64,000 nt of DNA from Euonymus europaeus (Eukaryota; Streptophyta; Magnoliopsida; Celastrales; Celastraceae): the NCBI GenBank assembly GCA_963580455.1, contig OY756957.1, positions 28,860,501 through 28,924,500 on the forward strand, in the 5' to 3' direction. This document shows, piece after piece, positions 60,508 through 64,000 of the stretch (the first letter of the stretch is position 1; every line of letters starts with the position of its first letter). The notes beneath the pieces are model-generated. The model was not told the origin of the DNA and searched no databases. It worked only from the letters and a program-made list of their open reading frames with translations. Both the position numbers and the translations under genes were made by a program.

Positions 60508-61832
60508 CTATGCCCATTTAGCAAAAAGGGACATACAACCTGAACCCAAAAGAAGTGAAATACAGGCTCCAAGAAGCATCTTCAAATTTGACTGCAATCT
60601 TGGGTTCATGAAATCTGCTGCCAGTAGATCAACCAGTGCCATGTAAATCAAAATCCCTGCGGAAGCAGAGTTGAATGTCCCCTCCACAATCAGTGCTGTT
60701 GGACTATTCTCATTGTAAGTCTTTGATATTCCTATTCCAATTGCTATGCCAATTGGAGTTGTGACAGAGAAAAACACCACCATTACTGCAATGGCTCTGG
60801 ACTTGAATTTGGCCTGCCCAAACATTTTTTTTGAAAAATTCACATTTTTGGACAAAAATAAAACAATTAATAAATAAGACAATGTGGTGCATGTATGTAT
60901 GTATATACCTGAACAATACAGCCACCAAGACCCATCCCTTCAAAGAATTGATGGAAGGACAATGCTGCTACAAGGGCCTTGACTGTTTTTGCATTGCCAG
61001 AAGAACCCAGGGAGATCCCAATAATTACTGAATGAACAACTATTCCCAATTCCAAAACCTATAAAAAAAAACACATTCAATCTAATTAAGTGAAAAAAGT
61101 ACATAAAACAATTCCCAAGTGAAATTCACATGAGAGAAAGCAAGAAGAATACTGAAATCAAAGCAAATGAGGAGGAAAAAAACAAAGGAAACAGGGGATG
61201 CAAAAACAGAGAGATTGCCAAGTCAAAATAAAAAACAAATTTACCTGAGAAACGACACGATGTCTCAGATGATCAAAAGACTCCGAATCCTCTGATACCA
61301 AAGCAGAGCCATGGGCATGACCATGTGTGGCATGTGTGTGGACATGCACATGCCCCTCGTGTTCTCCTTGCGTCTCCTCATCTCCACTAACCTTGCCATT
61401 AAAATGCAATCTTCTATAATAACTTGTCGCAAATGCGTCAATCATCATAGTTGCCATTGCAGAAACCATGGCGATGAAGCCACTGAGAGGGAAGTCTCCC
61501 CATGGAGATTGACCAATACAAGGATTTGTGAAGGCATCGACAGCATCTGGTTGTATGTGAACAAACCCAGTTGAGAGAATCACTCCAGCAGCGAAAGCCT
61601 TAATCAGAAAGAATATATCTTTCTCGGGATGTAAAGCCTTGATTTTCTTTGCCAAGATTGGGAGAGAAACCCCAACTGCACTTGCTATCAAGATTGATGA
61701 AATTGCAGCTAATTTGTACTTGAGGGCTTTGTGATTGTCATTGAATTTGGTTTCTTGCCCACAATCCGAAGAAACAACAAGAGGAAAACAGAGCAAACAG
61801 AGATGATAAAGCAATATATTAACCTTAACCAT
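60508..61832 (-). CDS. ZIP-family metal transporter (347 aa, three exons)
   Basis: Carries zinc or another divalent metal into the cytosol. Exons are 61245-61832, 60909-61058 and 60508-60813, with phase-0 junctions. Signal peptide-like start ([16 protein letters not shown]); eight membrane segments are expected. The variable loop after helix 3 is His-rich ([16 protein letters not shown]). Helix 4 has the signature [17 protein letters not shown] and helix 5 has [12 protein letters not shown], the conserved metal-path His/Glu residues. The C-terminus (CMSLFAKWA) is complete. The length matches plant ZIPs of the ZIP1/ZIP3/ZIP4/IRT type; I cannot place it further. Confidence 0.93.
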
Positions 61833-61918
61833 GACTTCTTTTGAGTAAAACGAAAGAGAGAGCTAAAGAGAGTGTTTAATGGCCTTGCTCTACTCCAACG
61901 TTTGTTTGGATGATCATA

Positions 61919-61926
61919 CTTATATA
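61919..61926 (-). promoter_or_regulatory. TATA box of the ZIP gene
   Basis: TATATAAG on the minus strand, about 90 bases upstream of the start codon. Confidence 0.6.
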
Positions 61927-61960
61927 TGACTGTACGTATAGAAGTTTAAGAAAGGTGAAA

Positions 61961-61970
61961 ATGTCGACAT
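61961..61970. promoter_or_regulatory. Zinc-deficiency response element (ZDRE)
   Basis: atgtcgacat is an exact, palindromic match to RTGTCGACAY, the site bound by bZIP19/bZIP23 in Arabidopsis to induce ZIP genes under low zinc. It sits about 35 bases upstream of the TATA box. Control by that pathway is inference. Confidence 0.75.
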
Positions 61971-61999
61971 GAAACGCCATGCAGAATACGAGTTTAGTT

Positions 62000-63948
62000 A
62001 GGTAATGATGACAAGTGTTCGGTTTGTAAACTAAAATGACAACATTATGAGTTAATCGAAAAAGTTTAAGTAAAAAGATTAATTCTTTAAGAAACCTAAG
62101 AGTCCCTTTTTTGTAGACTATCACTACGAATTTGGAGAAAGCAACACAAGTAGCTTAACATCAAATCATTTGTGTTAGTCCTATTCCATGTTGTTCTCAA
62201 ATGGGTCCCATTGTAATGTAAAATAATTTTGTTTTTCTTTAGGAATTTTGACTTCAATTATTTAGTTTCAATTGGTGATGAATTGCATGGAAGAAAAGAC
62301 AGAACAATATTGTTGGCTCTCACCCTGCATCTCCACCCACTTTGTTCAACAGCTTTATGAATTAAGTACATATGGTGTTCCTTCATGGAGGGTGTAGATT
62401 TGTCGATGCTCTTATTCTCAGTGCTTTTGGCCCTCTCCACACGACTTGATACTGCAATTTATGTGCAAGAATCTCTGTGAACAAATAGCAAGAGCCTAAC
62501 ATGCTCTCTTCTTTTAAAAATCATAAAAAAAAGTCTTCATATCGATCGGTGAAATTCAAATGATGTGATTTATATAAGCTTGGCTCAATTCCTCAACACT
62601 CGAGAGACAGGCGCTGTGAAAGGATAAAACTTCAAAGGCTCAAAAAGCCAAAAGGGGGGACGATTGGTCACCTCACATATATGGTATAATTGGTTTTTGG
62701 TTTATGTGGATAGTGGAGTCAAATATGGGGTCTTTGAATTTGCTGTATAAAAACAGTACTTTCTTACAGTCTTCTTCAATAATTCATCTTCTTGATGTCA
62801 AGTCACGAGCCTATCCAGTCCAACAACTTTCAAAAAAAAAAAAGTAGAGCAGAAGAATAAGAGGTGGTTAACGTTAGTCCTGGTAAAAGTGGAATACAAA
62901 ATGTAGTAGATTTAGGGTTCATGTAGTAGATTTTCATACTCCAGTGCAAACAGAAATTCCATCAGGAGAAAACACTTCATGACAAGTTTATTAGTTTTTG
63001 TTTTTTTTGATAAAAATAGCCTATTAGGTTGAGTTAATAGTAAATCTTACATCAAATTGAATAAATCAAGGACAAGACTGTGGTAGGGAACAAAGTCACA
63101 GAACTGCAATCCAATCAAATTGTGGTTGTATGTGATGTCTCAAATTACACAATTCAATGATAAACAGGAAAAAAAAGAGATAATAAAAAAGTAAAAAGAA
63201 ATAAAAAGAAAAACGCTTGAAGAAATCATACAAAGATGCATACAGCAAGTGACAAACTTGGAATAATTTGATATTAATTTTCATCTCCTTGTTCTTTGCT
63301 TCCTAGGGACCATACTCCAACTGGGGGCTCAACTAGTCTGTCATTCATGACAAGTCTAGCATTATAAAATAAACTAAAAAAATCAATATAAAAAAGACTA
63401 GATAATTCTATACGGTTGTATATAAACTCAAAAACATTCCATTTTCGATCATGATAAATTTAATTTAATTGATGTTTCGAACGATGAATATATCATTCGA
63501 TTTGTCATGTTAAATATTGTACAACAAATTTATCATGTTTTTGAATCAAAATTTTGACTAATGTAGTTATGGAAAAGGTGTTAACAAAACTAGAGACTAC
63601 TGAGGAACAACCGCCTAGTTTTCATCAGCAATTAACAATGCAAAATCAACACTTTAACATCATTTAATTTTTTAAAACGTATTAAATATTTGAAACTCAT
63701 AATTAAGCATCATTTAATTTTGTAAAACGTATTAAATACTTGAAACTCCTAATAAGTTTCTTGCGTTTGTTTCAATGATCTCTTTGTAACTTGTTTTCTT
63801 TGTCAGTACTTGTAATTTGCAGGCTTTGTAAATTTGGTATACATTAGAGGACTTGGAGGCTTTTTAATGCCTTTTTCAATCAACGTTTACTATCAGTACA
63901 AATTTGATTTTAAAAAAAGGAAATTAAGAAGAAGAAGAAGAAGACATC
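62000..63948. other. Intergenic region
   Basis: AT-rich; no gene supported. A direct repeat (aacatcatttaattttNtaaaacgtattaaatNNttgaaactc) occurs at about 63656-63750. Confidence 0.5.
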
Positions 63949-64000
63949 ATGGCAAGAAATCTTATGATACTTTGCTGGTTAGTAGGATTAGCAAGTTTTG
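63949..64000 (+). CDS. Possible start of a secreted or membrane protein gene (cut by window end)
   Basis: A GAA-rich leader precedes an ATG (aagacatcATGG), followed by an open frame MARNLMILCWLVGLASF, which looks like a signal peptide. Only 17 codons are visible, so identity is unknown. Confidence 0.3.
   Translation, partial: MARNLMILCWLVGLASF

Overview
The window is nuclear DNA of a flowering plant, most likely a eudicot. It is AT-rich, its genes have GT-AG introns and plant TATA boxes, and it holds plant LTR, LINE, SINE and MITE elements. Several proteins are plant-type: DNA polymerase eta with a C-terminal ubiquitin-binding motif, a plant PSPG glycosyltransferase, and a ZIP transporter with a plant zinc-deficiency promoter element. 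I cannot name the species. There is no bacterial, organellar or CRISPR content. Gene models with introns were built by hand from splice sites, reading frame and phase.

Left part (about 0.2-30 kb). This is an old, partly decayed cluster of small minus-strand genes that I do not recognise. Two related designs alternate. Type 1 (about 100-120 aa) has a basic N-terminus, a charged coiled coil and a hydrophobic tail ending in Gly/Asn-rich residues. Type 2 (about 140-150 aa) has a very basic first exon and a Glu/Lys/Arg-rich coiled coil. Apparently usable copies are at 1150-1858, 20504-20944, 24261-24912 and 29182-29673. A copy at 12443-12989 has CTG where its sister has the start ATG, and many relics lie between. 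All five of these share a TATAAATA box and a CG-rich TCG(C/T)GCGA-like motif upstream. The cluster is broken up by a LINE (3.7-6.1 kb), short LINE tails, a SINE, a minisatellite and a local inversion.

Middle part (30.6-39.6 kb). This is one young Ty3/gypsy-type LTR retrotransposon with two 2,419-bp LTRs that look identical. It keeps gag but has lost pol just after the protease active-site triplet. In its place lies a separate 164-codon ORF that resembles a double-stranded-RNA-binding fold followed by a coiled coil. A Harbinger-like MITE follows at 39.6-40.1 kb.

Right part (41-64 kb). These are ordinary single genes: an atypical bZIP-like coiled-coil gene (+), a complete 16-exon DNA polymerase eta gene (-), a one-exon UDP-glycosyltransferase (-) with Asn at the catalytic His position, a VMA21-like V-ATPase assembly factor (-), and a three-exon ZIP metal transporter (-) with a perfect zinc-deficiency response element next to its TATA box. 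The start of another gene may lie at the right edge. Between VMA21 and ZIP is about 6 kb of repeats, including a family of hairpin-forming units.

The two observations most worth following are the coiled-coil gene cluster with its shared promoter signature and the retrotransposon carrying the dsRBD-like ORF.
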